Origin: Litchfieldella rifensis
GTDB taxonomy: Bacteria; Pseudomonadota; Gammaproteobacteria; Pseudomonadales; Halomonadaceae
Length of the DNA: 64,000 nucleotides
Assembly (NCBI RefSeq): GCF_042646605.1
Contig: NZ_JBHRUG010000002.1
Location: 1-64,000, forward strand
Direction: 5' to 3'
Shown one piece after another: positions 51,483 to 60,779 of this stretch. The position numbers and the translations under genes were made by a program. How positions within the stretch are numbered: the stretch's first letter is position 1; each line of letters begins with the position of its first letter. Under the pieces are notes generated by a model that worked only from the letters and a program-made list of their open reading frames with translations, was not told where the DNA came from and searched no databases.

Positions 51483-52466
51483 TCAGTTGTGTTTCACGGC
51501 ACCCTGAATGGCATCGATCCATTCGCTGCCGTTCTCGGCGATATAGCTGTCCCAGGTCGGGCGAATCACTTCCTGGAAGGCGGCGGTATCCACGTCTTCC
51601 TCGACCCGCATGCCACTGTCACGCAGCGCGGCAATGATTCGCTGCTCATTCTCGATATTCAGTTCGCGCTGGTAGTCGCCGGCTTCACGCGCCGATTCGA
51701 CCAACACTTGCTGATACGCCGGTGAGAGGCTGGCGAACTTGTCTTGATTCATCACCATGATCAGCGAGGTGTAGGCCTGGTTGGTCAGCGACAGGTAATC
51801 CTGGACCTCGTGGAAACCGGCCGACCAGACGATGCCGATGGGATGGTCCTGGGCGTCGACGGTACCGGTCTCGAGCGCCGTGTAGAGCTCGCCGATGGGC
51901 ATCGGCACCGGGTTGGCGCCAAGCAGCGAGAAGGCCTCGATCAGCGACTTGTTGGAGTTGGTGCGCATCACCAGCCCCTTGACGTCATCGGGTGTCTTGA
52001 TCGGGTGCTTGGCGTTGGTCATGGCACGGAAGCCGACTTCCCAGAACGCCAGGCCCTTGAGGCCATCGTCCTCCAGCAGGCCGAGCGCCCGCTGACCGAC
52101 CTCGCCGTCGAGTACCCGATAGGCCTGTTCGCGGTCGGCGAAGATGTAAGGCAGGTCGAAGGCGCCGAGGGCGGGTTCGAGCCCGGCGAAGTTGGGGTTG
52201 CCGGACATCTCGATATCGATGGTGCCGCTGCGTACGCCGGAGATCATCTGCTGATCGTTACCGAGTACCCCGTTGCCGAAGACCTTGACGGTGACTTCGC
52301 CGTCGGTACGTTCCTCGACCAGTTCGGCGAAGCGTTCCGCCGCGGCCTGCTGGGTATCGCCATGCGGTGCGGCATGTGCCAGCTTGAGTACGGTATCGGC
52401 GTGTGCCTGTGACAGCGAGCTGGCGGCGATCAGGACAATCGTGGACGCTTTTATCAGACGTTTCAT
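51483..52466 (-). CDS. TRAP solute-binding protein (DctP), second system of unit D
   Basis: 327 residues with a signal peptide (cleavage near AHA-D, residue 23). Substrate-binding core: FRAMTNAKHPIKTPDDVKGLVMRTNSN and GTVDAQDHPIGIVWS. In this system the binding protein follows DctQ and DctM instead of preceding them. GAGAG precedes the ATG. A sugar acid is the likely ligand. Confidence 0.9.
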   Translation of the reverse strand: MKRLIKASTIVLIAASSLSQAHADTVLKLAHAAPHGDTQQAAAERFAELVEERTDGEVTVKVFGNGVLGNDQQMISGVRSGTIDIEMSGNPNFAGLEPALGAFDLPYIFADREQAYRVLDGEVGQRALGLLEDDGLKGLAFWEVGFRAMTNAKHPIKTPDDVKGLVMRTNSNKSLIEAFSLLGANPVPMPIGELYTALETGTVDAQDHPIGIVWSAGFHEVQDYLSLTNQAYTSLIMVMNQDKFASLSPAYQQVLVESAREAGDYQRELNIENEQRIIAALRDSGMRVEEDVDTAAFQEVIRPTWDSYIAENGSEWIDAIQGAVKHN

Positions 52467-52559
52467 GGTCTCTCTCTTCTTGGTTGCGCTGCGGTGTATC
52501 GGCATGAGCCATGTTTTCAGCTCACGCACGGGAGCTCGATGGTGGCCGTATGTCATTGG

Positions 52560-53840
52560 TTAGCCGGCCAGCCAGTAGAGCGGGATCGTGATGATCTGCG
52601 GGAAAGCCACGAACAGCAGCAGGATCACCACATAGGCCAGGGCGAAAGGCATGACGCCCGACACGGCCTTCTCGAATTTCAGGTTGCCGACGCTGGTGAT
52701 GACGTTGAGCACGTTGCCCACGGGAGGCGTGATCAGGCCGATGGAGCAGTTGAGGACGAACATGATGCCGAAGTAGACCGGGTCGATGCCGGCCAGCTTG
52801 ACGATGGGCATCAGGATCGGGGTCAGCACCAGGATGGTCGGTGTCAGGTCCATGACCATGCCGACGATCAGTACCACTGCCATGATCGCCAGCATCAGCA
52901 GTCGCGGGTCGTCGGCCAGCGGCTCCAGCATGGCGGAGACCATCATTGGCAGTTGGGCGATGCTGATCAGCCACGAGGCCACCATGGCGGCGGCGACCAG
53001 GAACATGACGATGGCGGTACTGCGCGCGGCCTGGGTCAGCACGTCGTAGAGCTGGACAAGGTTCAACTCGCGATAGACCACGGTAGCGACGAAGATCGCG
53101 TAGACGGCCGCCACGACACCGGCTTCCGTAGGCGTGAACATGCCGGTCTTGATGCCGCCGATGATGATGACCGGCAGCAGGATGGCCCAGAAGCTCTCCC
53201 TGAGTGCCTTGAGGCGTTCGCTGAGGGTGGCTTTCTCGGCCACGACCAGGTCTTCCTTGCGCGTCATGAGCGACCATAGCAACACCAGTGTCGCGCCCAT
53301 GATCAGGCCCGGTACGATACCGGCCAGGAACAGCTTGCCGATCGAGATGCCGCCGGCCACGCCGATGATGATCAGCGGGATCGAAGGGGGAATGATCGGT
53401 GCGATGATGCCACCGGCCGCCATCAGGCCCGAGGAACGCCCGAGCGGATAGCCGGCCTGGCGCATCATCGGCAGCAGCATGCTGGCCAGGGCGGCGGTAT
53501 CGGCCACGGCCGAACCGGACAGGCTGGCCATGATGATGGCGGCGAAGATGGCCACGAAGCCCAGGCCACCCTTGCGGTGCCCGACCAGTGTCATGGCCAG
53601 CGAGACGATACGCTGCGACAGGCCGCCGCGTGACATCACTTCACCGGCGACGAGGAAGAAAGGAATCGCCAGCAGGGTGTAGCTGTCGGCCCCGTTGACC
53701 AGGTTCTGCGCCAGGATCTGCGAATTGAACATATCCAGGTGCAGCATCAGTACCACGGCGCTGACCAGCAGGGCGAAGGCGATGGGCACGCTCAGGCCGA
53801 TGGAGGCGAGCAGCGAGCCGAGGAACAGCGCGATGGTCAT
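52560..53840 (-). CDS. TRAP large permease (DctM), second system of unit D
   Basis: 426 residues, twelve membrane segments, with PFFLVAGEVMSRGGLSQRIV, SGSAVADTAALASMLLPMM, GGIIAPIIPPSIPLIIIG and LTPTILVLTPILMPI. It is the usual DctM length, overlapping the DctQ stop by 4 bases. Works with the proteins encoded at 53837 and 51483. Confidence 0.92.
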   Translation of the reverse strand: MTIALFLGSLLASIGLSVPIAFALLVSAVVLMLHLDMFNSQILAQNLVNGADSYTLLAIPFFLVAGEVMSRGGLSQRIVSLAMTLVGHRKGGLGFVAIFAAIIMASLSGSAVADTAALASMLLPMMRQAGYPLGRSSGLMAAGGIIAPIIPPSIPLIIIGVAGGISIGKLFLAGIVPGLIMGATLVLLWSLMTRKEDLVVAEKATLSERLKALRESFWAILLPVIIIGGIKTGMFTPTEAGVVAAVYAIFVATVVYRELNLVQLYDVLTQAARSTAIVMFLVAAAMVASWLISIAQLPMMVSAMLEPLADDPRLLMLAIMAVVLIVGMVMDLTPTILVLTPILMPIVKLAGIDPVYFGIMFVLNCSIGLITPPVGNVLNVITSVGNLKFEKAVSGVMPFALAYVVILLLFVAFPQIITIPLYWLAG

Positions 53841-54400
53841 GACGCTACTCCTTCACGGGGCGGTGCTGTGGGTGGCGCTGCGGCGGGCATCAGCAGCCGA
53901 TAGGCCAGGATCACGGACATCAGCACCCCGGCCATCAGGCCGGCCAGGTAGAAGACGCCGACGGGGATGCCGCTGATCGGGGAAAGGTTGCTCCAGTTCA
54001 GCAGGGTCTGTTCGTAGCTGCCCTTGAGCAGCATCAAGCAGCAACCCAGCATGACCAGGGTGACCAGACGCCTTAGCACTGCCTGGGCCGGACGCGGTAG
54101 GCGCTCGGCCAGCGTCGTCACGCTCAGGTGCTCATGGCGCAGCAGGGCGGTGACGGCGCCCAGGAAGGTCACCCACACGAACAGGAAGCGTGACAGCTCG
54201 ACGCTGACGGAAATGCCGCTGTTGAAGCCGTAACGAAGCACCACGTTGGTGAAGACCAGCACGATCATGCTGACCAGCGCCAGTACCATCGTGAGGTTGA
54301 GTGTCTTCTCCACCCACTGCGTGAGCAGAGCGATAGGGGCGTAGAGGGCCCCCGGCGTAGTTGGCGTCGCCTGGGTATGGCGCTCAGCACTCTGAGACAT
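53837..54400 (-). CDS. TRAP small permease (DctQ), second system of unit D
   Basis: 187 residues with four membrane segments and NVVLRYGFNSGISVSVELSRFLFVWVTFLGA in the second. An N-terminal hydrophilic extension of about 25 residues precedes the first helix. ATG at 54400 with AAGGTA is chosen over the unsupported upstream extension. Confidence 0.9.
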   Translation of the reverse strand: MSQSAERHTQATPTTPGALYAPIALLTQWVEKTLNLTMVLALVSMIVLVFTNVVLRYGFNSGISVSVELSRFLFVWVTFLGAVTALLRHEHLSVTTLAERLPRPAQAVLRRLVTLVMLGCCLMLLKGSYEQTLLNWSNLSPISGIPVGVFYLAGLMAGVLMSVILAYRLLMPAAAPPTAPPREGVAS

Positions 54401-54432
54401 GATGCGGGTACCTTTTGTGGAAAGCCTGGCGC

Positions 54433-55425
54433 CTACAGGGAATGCACCCGCACAGGGGTGTCGTTGCTTCTTGGCGCGAAGCGCACCGGGTTGCACAGGG
54501 CGCGCCCCAGCGTCGGCAGTTCGATCTCGAAACGGTCGCCATCGCGCACTTCGACGCCATCGGCAAAGCTCAGGGTGGCGGTGCCGAAGTAGTGCACGTG
54601 CAGATCGCCGGGGAGTCGGAACTGCGCATACTTGAAGTGGTGGTGTTCCAGGTTGGCGAGGCTGTGGGCCATGTTGGCCTCGCCGGTGAGGAAGGGCTTA
54701 CACCACATCACCTTGCCTTCGCGCACGATGCGGCTTTCGCCTTCCAGGTATGTCGGCAGTTCGCCGATCAACAGTTCCGGGCCGAAGCTGCATGGCCGCA
54801 GCTTGGAATGCGCCAGCCACAGGTAGTTGGCGCGTTCGGTGACGTGGTCGGAGAATTCGTTGCCGACGGCGTAACCGAGGCGGTAAGGCGTGCCGTCGGG
54901 GCCATTGAGGTAGACGCCGACCAACTCCGGTTCCTCGCCGGCGTCTTCGGCGAAGGCCGGCACCTCGAAAGGCCGTTCCGGCGCGACGACGATGCTGCCA
55001 TCGCCCTTGTAGAACCATTCCGGTTGCGCCCCGACTCGCTCGGCTTGCGGTTTGCCGCCCTCGACGCCGAGCTTGAACATGCGCATGGAGTCGGTGAGTT
55101 CGCTCTCGTCGGTGTGGGCATGCATGGCCGAACGGGTGTCCGCGCTGCCCAGGTGGGTCAGGCCGGTGCCGGTGACCAGGCAGTGTGCCGGGTCGGGATG
55201 GGTGACCGGGGGCAGCAGCAGGCGCTTGTCGAGCGCCTGCTTGTAATCCAGCAGCTCATGGCAGCGGCGAGATGCGATGAACTCGGCCAGGGTCACTCCC
55301 TCGGCGATGGCCGCCCGGGCCAGCGCATAGGTGCCGCCGGGAAAGTCGATCAGGCGCAATTGGTCGCGGCTTTCGACTACCGCGGCATACACGCCGCGGG
55401 GCGTCATGACTTGTACGATTCGCAT
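54433..55425 (-). CDS. araD1: AraD1/GguC-type 2-keto-3-deoxy-aldonate dehydratase, copy 1
   Basis: 330 residues of the AraD1 (GguC) branch of the FAH family: LPPVTHPDPAHCLVTGTGLTHLGS, PEWFYKGDG, VGNEFSDHVTERANYLWLAHSK and GELPTYLEGESRI. The family turns 2-keto-3-deoxy-L-arabinonate (or related pentonates) into alpha-ketoglutarate semialdehyde, the substrate of the dehydrogenase at the end of this operon. It is preceded by the enolase-family dehydratase. A close paralogue lies at the right edge. Confidence 0.87.
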   Translation of the reverse strand: MRIVQVMTPRGVYAAVVESRDQLRLIDFPGGTYALARAAIAEGVTLAEFIASRRCHELLDYKQALDKRLLLPPVTHPDPAHCLVTGTGLTHLGSADTRSAMHAHTDESELTDSMRMFKLGVEGGKPQAERVGAQPEWFYKGDGSIVVAPERPFEVPAFAEDAGEEPELVGVYLNGPDGTPYRLGYAVGNEFSDHVTERANYLWLAHSKLRPCSFGPELLIGELPTYLEGESRIVREGKVMWCKPFLTGEANMAHSLANLEHHHFKYAQFRLPGDLHVHYFGTATLSFADGVEVRDGDRFEIELPTLGRALCNPVRFAPRSNDTPVRVHSL

Positions 55426-55436
55426 GGTGTGACGCC

Positions 55437-56609
55437 TCACTCGATGATGGTGAACTGGTCGAAGTAACGCTCGTTGAGCGACAGCCCCAACCCGGGGGTG
55501 TCATCATCGAGGTCGAGGAAGCCGTTGACCGGCTCAGGATCGCCTTCGAACAGGTAGTAGAAGAGTTCGTTGCCGATCTCGACGTCATGCACCGGGAAGA
55601 ACTCGGACATCGGCGAGGCCAACGTCGACATGGTCAGGTGGTAGTTATGCATCTGCCCAGCGTGGGGGATCACCGGCACGCTGAAGGATTCGGCGATGGC
55701 GTTGATCTTGCGTGCCGCGGTGATGCCGCCGACGCGGTTGGTGTCGTACTGGATGACCGATACGGCCCGCTTCTCGAGTAGCTGGCGGAAGCCGTAGTGC
55801 GTGAACTCGTGTTCACCGCCGGAGATCGGAATGCTGGTCAGTTGATTGAGCTCAGCGTAGCCGTCGATATCGTCGGCAATCACCGGCTCCTCGAGCCAGC
55901 GCGGCTGGAAGCGCTCCAGCTTCGGCAACATGCGCTTGGCATACTCCAGGTTCCAGCCCATGTAGCACTCGAGCATCAGGTCGATGTCCTCGCCGATGAC
56001 TTCACGTACCGCAGCGACGCTATCGAGGTTGGCACGCACGCCCTCGGGACCGTCCTTGGGGCCATAGCCGAAGCGCATCTTCATCGCCTTGAAGCCCTGG
56101 TCGAGGTAGGACTGGGCCTCTTCCTGCATCGACTTGAGGTCGGTGCGATAGAGCTTGGAGGCGTAGCAGGGAATCTTCTCCTTGGTGCGCCCGCCGAGCA
56201 GCTTGAACACCGGCTTGCCCAGTGCCTTGCCCATCAGGTCCCAGATCGCGATGTCGACGCCAGAGATTGCCGCCATGCCGATGCCCTTGCGACCCCAGGC
56301 ATGGGTGGAGCGGTACATGCGCTGCCACAGGTATTCATAGTCGAAGGGGTCCTGGCCGATCACCAACGGCGCCAGGTACTGGTCGACGATGGCCTTGGCG
56401 ATGCGCGGTGCCAGCGCCACGTTACCCAGGCCCACCAGGCCGGTGTCGGTCTCGATCTCGACCGTGGTCCAACCATGGAAGCGGAAGGTGCCCATGGAGT
56501 CGCCCTTGTCCCACAGCTCGTCCATGGCGTTGGAGCAGAAGTGGGGCGTTGGGGGCACGGTGTGGCCTTTCCATTCGAAGACGCGGGCACGGACCTGGGT
56601 GATCTTCAT
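55437..56609 (-). CDS. Rhamnonate-dehydratase-like enzyme (enolase superfamily)
   Basis: 390 residues of the mandelate-racemase group. Features: FKAMKMRFGYGPKDGPEG (about 172-189), metal ligands in DLMLECYMGWN, WLEEPV and ISGGEHEFTHYG, and the histidine in IPHAGQMHNYH. It is closest in pattern to L-rhamnonate dehydratases, a group that also contains L-lyxonate dehydratases. The neighbouring AraD1 and semialdehyde dehydrogenase imply a five-carbon acid, which favours L-lyxonate-type chemistry over rhamnonate. Substrate uncertain. Confidence 0.83.
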   Translation of the reverse strand: MKITQVRARVFEWKGHTVPPTPHFCSNAMDELWDKGDSMGTFRFHGWTTVEIETDTGLVGLGNVALAPRIAKAIVDQYLAPLVIGQDPFDYEYLWQRMYRSTHAWGRKGIGMAAISGVDIAIWDLMGKALGKPVFKLLGGRTKEKIPCYASKLYRTDLKSMQEEAQSYLDQGFKAMKMRFGYGPKDGPEGVRANLDSVAAVREVIGEDIDLMLECYMGWNLEYAKRMLPKLERFQPRWLEEPVIADDIDGYAELNQLTSIPISGGEHEFTHYGFRQLLEKRAVSVIQYDTNRVGGITAARKINAIAESFSVPVIPHAGQMHNYHLTMSTLASPMSEFFPVHDVEIGNELFYYLFEGDPEPVNGFLDLDDDTPGLGLSLNERYFDQFTIIE

Positions 56610-56637
56610 CTTTGGCTTTCCTTGTGTCTGTTAGTGT

Positions 56638-57666
56638 TCAAGCGTTGAGGGTTTCGAGACGCTGGCGACGCAGGCTCTCGCCCATGCGGCAAGCGATGGC
56701 AAAAGCGTTACGGGTCGGGCCGACATCGGCCTTGCCCTGGCCGGCGATATCGAAGGCGGTGCCGTGGGCCGGCGTGGTGATGGGGATCGGCAGGCCGCCC
56801 TGGACGGTCACGCCCTGCTTGAAGCCCAGCAGCTTGATCGCGATCTGCCCCTGGTCGTGGTACATGGTGACGATGGCGTCGTACTCGCCGTCACGGGCCT
56901 TGATGAAGATGGTGTCGGCGGGGAAGGGCCCGGCGATGGGATAGCCCTGGGCCTGACACTCCTTGACCGCAGGCTCGATGACGTCGATCTCCTCGCGCCC
57001 ACAGGTGCCGCCCTCGCCGCCGTGGGGGTTGAAGGCCGCCACCGCGACACGCGGCGCTTCGAAGCCGGCCAGGAGCAGCGAGTCGTAAATCAGCTTGCTG
57101 GCCGCGACGATGCGCTCCTTGGTCACGTACTGCGCGGCATCCTTGAGCGGGATGTGCGAGGAGATACGCGAGGTCCACAGGGTGCCCAGGGTATTGAACT
57201 CGCAGAAGTAGCTGTCGACGCCCAGGTGTTCGGCGAAGAAGTGCAGTTCGTCCTCGTGCTGGAGCCCGCCCTTCTTCATCGAGAACTTGTTGAGCGGCGC
57301 GAAGCAGATGGCATCCACGTCGCCGGCCTGGGCGGCTTCCAGACAGCGGGTCAGCACATCCAGTGTCGAGGCGCCGCCAGCGGCGGTTTCCTCGGCATAG
57401 GGAACCACGCCCTTGGCGACGGTCTCGACGGGCATAAACACTGGACCGTCGTGGTCGCGGGCAGCGGCGAAGCTATCGACCTCGGGAAGCTGGTGGCTGA
57501 TGCTGGCAACGTGCTGGCCTTCCTCCCATAGCCAGCGATCGCCCACCAGCACGGTAGGCACCGCGCTGAACAGCGCCGTTTCGGCGAACAGCTTGGCGAT
57601 CAGTTCGGGCCCGATGCCGGCAGGGTCCCCCAGGGTGACAGCGATGACAGGACGTGAATCGTTCAT
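56638..57666 (-). CDS. pdxA: PdxA-family dehydrogenase
   Basis: 342 residues of the 4-hydroxythreonine-4-phosphate dehydrogenase family: VTLGDPAGIGPELIAK at the start, HEDELHFFAEHLG (metal-binding His region), AAFNPHGGEGGTCGREE and TMYHDQGQIAIKLLGF and ITTPAHGTAFDIAGQG. Catabolic PdxA2 proteins oxidise phosphorylated four-carbon acids with a DUF1537 kinase, but no kinase is present here. It may be an accessory catabolic enzyme for a different phosphorylated acid. GGAG precedes the ATG. Confidence 0.85.
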   Translation of the reverse strand: MNDSRPVIAVTLGDPAGIGPELIAKLFAETALFSAVPTVLVGDRWLWEEGQHVASISHQLPEVDSFAAARDHDGPVFMPVETVAKGVVPYAEETAAGGASTLDVLTRCLEAAQAGDVDAICFAPLNKFSMKKGGLQHEDELHFFAEHLGVDSYFCEFNTLGTLWTSRISSHIPLKDAAQYVTKERIVAASKLIYDSLLLAGFEAPRVAVAAFNPHGGEGGTCGREEIDVIEPAVKECQAQGYPIAGPFPADTIFIKARDGEYDAIVTMYHDQGQIAIKLLGFKQGVTVQGGLPIPITTPAHGTAFDIAGQGKADVGPTRNAFAIACRMGESLRRQRLETLNA

Positions 57667-57679
57667 GAATAGCTCCGGC

Positions 57680-58960
57680 TCAGTAGAAGAGATTGACGAG
57701 GGTCATGGGAATGGCGGGGACATAGGTCACCAGCATCAACACGATGAACAGCACCAGGATCATCGGCAGGTTGACCTTGGTGACTTCCCACATATCGGTC
57801 TTGGCGATGGAACAGGAGGTGGCCAGCACCGAGGCGACGGGCGGTGTCTGCTGTCCGATGGCCAGGTTGAGGGTCAGGATCAGACCGAAGTGGATCGGGT
57901 CGATACCGATCTGCTGTACCAGGGGCATGACGATGGGCACCACCAGGATGATGGCGGCGGCACCATGCAGGAACATGCCGAGTAGCAGCAGCAGGATATT
58001 GAGCAGGGCCAGGACCAGCACCGGATCCTGGGTGATGGCGGTGATCTCGCGGGCCAACTGCTGGGGCAGTTGCATCTCGGTGAGGAACAGCCCGAGTACC
58101 GCGGAGGTAGCCACCAGCAGCATCACCACAGAGGTCTGCACCACGCCATCGATCACCGAGCGGTAGAGGATATTGAGGTTCAATTCGCGGTAGATGAGAC
58201 CGCCGATCAGCAGGGCGGCGAGCACGGCAATGCTGGCGCCTTCGGTGGCAGTGACGAAGCCGCCGAAGATCCCGCCAAGAATGATCACCGGCAACAGCAG
58301 GGCCCAGAAGGCTTCCTTGAAGGCCTTGCCCAGCCGGCTCAGATTGAAGGCGTCTTCACGTGGCAGGTCATATTTCACCGCATAGTAGTAGCAGGCACCG
58401 GCGAGCCCCGCGGCGCCAAGGAGGCCGGGCACGATACCAGCCACGAACAGCTTGACGATGGAGGTGTCGGCGATGGCGCCATACAGGATCATCGACAGCG
58501 ACGGTGGAATGATGATCGCCAGTGAGGCCGAGGACGAGGTGATGGCAGCGGAGAAATTGGGGTTGTACTTACGCCGCTTCATCTCCGGGATCAATACCGA
58601 ACCGGTGGCGGCCACGTCGGCGACCGCCGAACCGGATATCTCGGCGAAGAACAGCGAGACCCCGACGTTGACCATCGCCAGGCCACCGCGCACGAAACCG
58701 ATCATGGCCGTGACCAGGTTGATCAGGCGCATGGAGATGCCCGAGGTGTTCATCAGGGCACCGGCGAAGATGAACAGGGGAATGGCGATCAGCGGAAACT
58801 TGGTGGCCCCATTGAACAGCGTCAGCGGGACGTTGACCAGGGCCTCGGCGCCCATGTTGAGGTAGACGCCCACCACCCCGACGACGCCGATGGCCACCGC
58901 AATGGGTACGTTGATCAGCACCAGGGCGAAGAGAGCGGCAATGATGATCAGGAGTGTCAT
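57680..58960 (-). CDS. TRAP large permease (DctM), first system of unit D
   Basis: 426 residues with twelve membrane segments, including PLFIFAGALMNTSGISMRLINL, SGSAVADVAATGSVLIPEM and FLHGAAAIILVVPIVMPLV. Overlaps the DctQ stop by 4 bases and lies 13 bases before pdxA. Sequence clearly different from the second DctM in the same operon, so the two were acquired separately rather than by tandem duplication. Confidence 0.92.
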   Translation of the reverse strand: MTLLIIIAALFALVLINVPIAVAIGVVGVVGVYLNMGAEALVNVPLTLFNGATKFPLIAIPLFIFAGALMNTSGISMRLINLVTAMIGFVRGGLAMVNVGVSLFFAEISGSAVADVAATGSVLIPEMKRRKYNPNFSAAITSSSASLAIIIPPSLSMILYGAIADTSIVKLFVAGIVPGLLGAAGLAGACYYYAVKYDLPREDAFNLSRLGKAFKEAFWALLLPVIILGGIFGGFVTATEGASIAVLAALLIGGLIYRELNLNILYRSVIDGVVQTSVVMLLVATSAVLGLFLTEMQLPQQLAREITAITQDPVLVLALLNILLLLLGMFLHGAAAIILVVPIVMPLVQQIGIDPIHFGLILTLNLAIGQQTPPVASVLATSCSIAKTDMWEVTKVNLPMILVLFIVLMLVTYVPAIPMTLVNLFY

Positions 58961-59511
58961 GTGCGATGCTCCTGGAGGTCTTCCTCGGCCTGTCGGATGG
59001 CGGCTTCGATCTCTTCCGTCTCGCTGTTCACACCGCTGCGCATCTTGCGCCAGGCCATGGGCAGGCTGAGCAGCTCACAGAGAATGAACAGCGCGGCGCT
59101 GATCGGGATCACCGACTGGGTAACATCGAGTCCGATCCAGGGCAGGGAAACCAAGCTGTCCCAGGCGAGCACCTCGAGTACCCGATAGCCGTAGAACGCC
59201 ACGACGGCGAAGAAGCCGATCACGATGACTTCCGAGGCGATGAACAGGGTGGTGCGGATGGCTGCCGGTGCGCGGCTGACCAGACCGGGGAACCCCATAT
59301 GGGCACGCTTGAGGGCCGCCAGGTTGGCCCCGTAGAAGCTCAGCCAGGCCAGGCCGATCGAGGCGACCTCGTCGTACCAGGCAATCGAACTGCCCAGCAT
59401 GCGAAAGCCCACGGCACCGACGACGATGGCGGTCAGGGTCAGCAGCAGGGCCACGGTGAAGACCTCCAGAAGCCGTTCCAGCAGGAAACGCGAGCGGTCG
59501 ATCAGCGCCAT
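58957..59511 (-). CDS. TRAP small permease (DctQ), first system of unit D
   Basis: 184 residues, four membrane segments, with MLGSSIAWYDEVASIGLAWLSFYGANLAALKRAHMGF in the second and third. A glutamate-rich cytoplasmic tail of about 30 residues follows. GGAGG precedes the ATG at 59511; the upstream open extension is not supported. Confidence 0.9.
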   Translation of the reverse strand: MALIDRSRFLLERLLEVFTVALLLTLTAIVVGAVGFRMLGSSIAWYDEVASIGLAWLSFYGANLAALKRAHMGFPGLVSRAPAAIRTTLFIASEVIVIGFFAVVAFYGYRVLEVLAWDSLVSLPWIGLDVTQSVIPISAALFILCELLSLPMAWRKMRSGVNSETEEIEAAIRQAEEDLQEHRT

Positions 59512-59580
59512 GACACCTGCCTCCCGTGACGTTGAGTGAGAGGGCGCCTGGACGGCGCCCGAACGTGAGGACATGAGGTA

Positions 59581-60555
59581 TCACTCCTCGGCCAGCGCCA
59601 TGGCGCGGTCGACCAGTGCCTGACCGTCCGGCACCTTTTCGGAGAAGGACTGGTAGACGGGGTTGCTGGCTTCGACGAAGGCGTTGCGATCGACCTGGTT
59701 GATCTCCATGCCGGCCTCGCGCATGGTGCTGAGCAGGCTGTCGTCGAGCTCCGTACCCTTGGCCAGCGCCCAGTCCTGGGTCTCGGCGGCGACCTCGCTG
59801 ATGGCGGTACGCACGTCTTCGGGAAGTTTCTCCCAACCGCTCTTGCCCGCGGTCAGCCAGATCGGTGAGTAGACATGGTTGGAGAGCGACAGGTAGTCCT
59901 GGACCTCCTGGAACTTGGCGCCATCGATATTGCTGAGCGGGTTCTCTTGACCGTCGACGACCCCGGTCTGCAAACCGACGAACACTTCGGAGAAGGCCAT
60001 CGGCGTGGGGTTGGCGCCCCAGGTGCGGAACATCAGGGTGCGCCACTCGCTCTGTGGCGTGCGGATCTTGAGACCATCGAGATCCTGGGGCGTATTGATC
60101 GGCCGTTCGCTGTTGGTGATATGGCGGAAGCCATTCTCCCAAGTGGAAACGAGGTGCAAGCCCTTGGCGTCGGCGCTTTCGGCCAGGTCGGTCATCACGA
60201 TGTCCTGGTCGATGCGCTTGAGGTGGGCGCGGTCCTTGACCAGGAACGGCAGGTCGAACAGCGCGAAGTCGGGCGACACCGAGGACATGATCGAGGAAAT
60301 CGCCGCCAGGTCGACGGTGCCCAGGCGTAGTTTCTGGATCAGTTGGCGCTCGTCGCCCAATTGGCCACTGTCGTAGTATTCGACCTGGTGCTCATCTCCG
60401 AGCCGCTCCTGTAGGCGCCGGGTGAATTCCTGGGCGGTCTGGCCCTGCAGGCTTTGCGGTGTGCCACCGATGGCGAAGACGATCTTGTCGGCCTGGACTT
60501 GCGTCGCGGCGAGGCTCAGGGACAGCGCGGACAGGCCGAGGAGTTTCTTGAACAT
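59581..60555 (-). CDS. TRAP solute-binding protein (DctP), first gene of unit D
   Basis: 324 residues with a signal peptide (cleavage near VQA-D, residue 22). FRHITNSERPINTPQDLDGLKIRTPQSEWR and GVVDGQENPLSNIDG are the carboxylate-binding and C-terminal signatures. First cistron of the 12-gene operon; GntR-type operator palindromes lie 50-80 bases upstream. It probably binds an aldonate or uronate. Confidence 0.9.
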   Translation of the reverse strand: MFKKLLGLSALSLSLAATQVQADKIVFAIGGTPQSLQGQTAQEFTRRLQERLGDEHQVEYYDSGQLGDERQLIQKLRLGTVDLAAISSIMSSVSPDFALFDLPFLVKDRAHLKRIDQDIVMTDLAESADAKGLHLVSTWENGFRHITNSERPINTPQDLDGLKIRTPQSEWRTLMFRTWGANPTPMAFSEVFVGLQTGVVDGQENPLSNIDGAKFQEVQDYLSLSNHVYSPIWLTAGKSGWEKLPEDVRTAISEVAAETQDWALAKGTELDDSLLSTMREAGMEINQVDRNAFVEASNPVYQSFSEKVPDGQALVDRAMALAEE

Positions 60556-60601
60556 GGCGTGGTGATCCTTGTTGTTCTCATGTGGATGTGATGTTTTGCT
60601 T

Positions 60602-60634
60602 AACTGGTCTACTGGTTGGTTAACCGTACCAGTT
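60602..60634. promoter_or_regulatory. GntR operator candidate before the 12-gene operon
   Basis: AACTGGT (60602-60608) pairs with ACCAGTT (60628-60634), and ACTGGT (60611) pairs with ACCAGT (60628) around GGTTAACC. The CTGGTCTA half-site at 60604 also occurs in the perfect palindrome at 60740. Confidence 0.55.
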
Positions 60635-60739
60635 GTATTCAATCTAGATATCATGGCAGCGAGCCGTCAAGCCAATACCACTGTTTTTAGACTTTTGTCG
60701 TATCTCGCTGTCGGTAGAGGGGTAGCAATATTCGGCTTT

Positions 60740-60760
60740 CTGGTCTATTGTTTAGACCAG
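60740..60760. promoter_or_regulatory. GntR operator candidate before the gntR gene
   Basis: Perfect palindrome CTGGTCTA-TTGTT-TAGACCAG, 20 bases before the gntR start. FadR-type regulators bind TGGTnnnACCA-like sites, so autoregulation is likely. Confidence 0.65.
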
Positions 60761-60779
60761 TTGGGAAGAGAAGGGCCTT

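Noticed and set aside
59075..60142. 355-codon frame on the same strand as DctQ and DctP
   Set aside because: It runs out of frame through two well-supported TRAP genes and has arginine/glycine-rich shadow composition.
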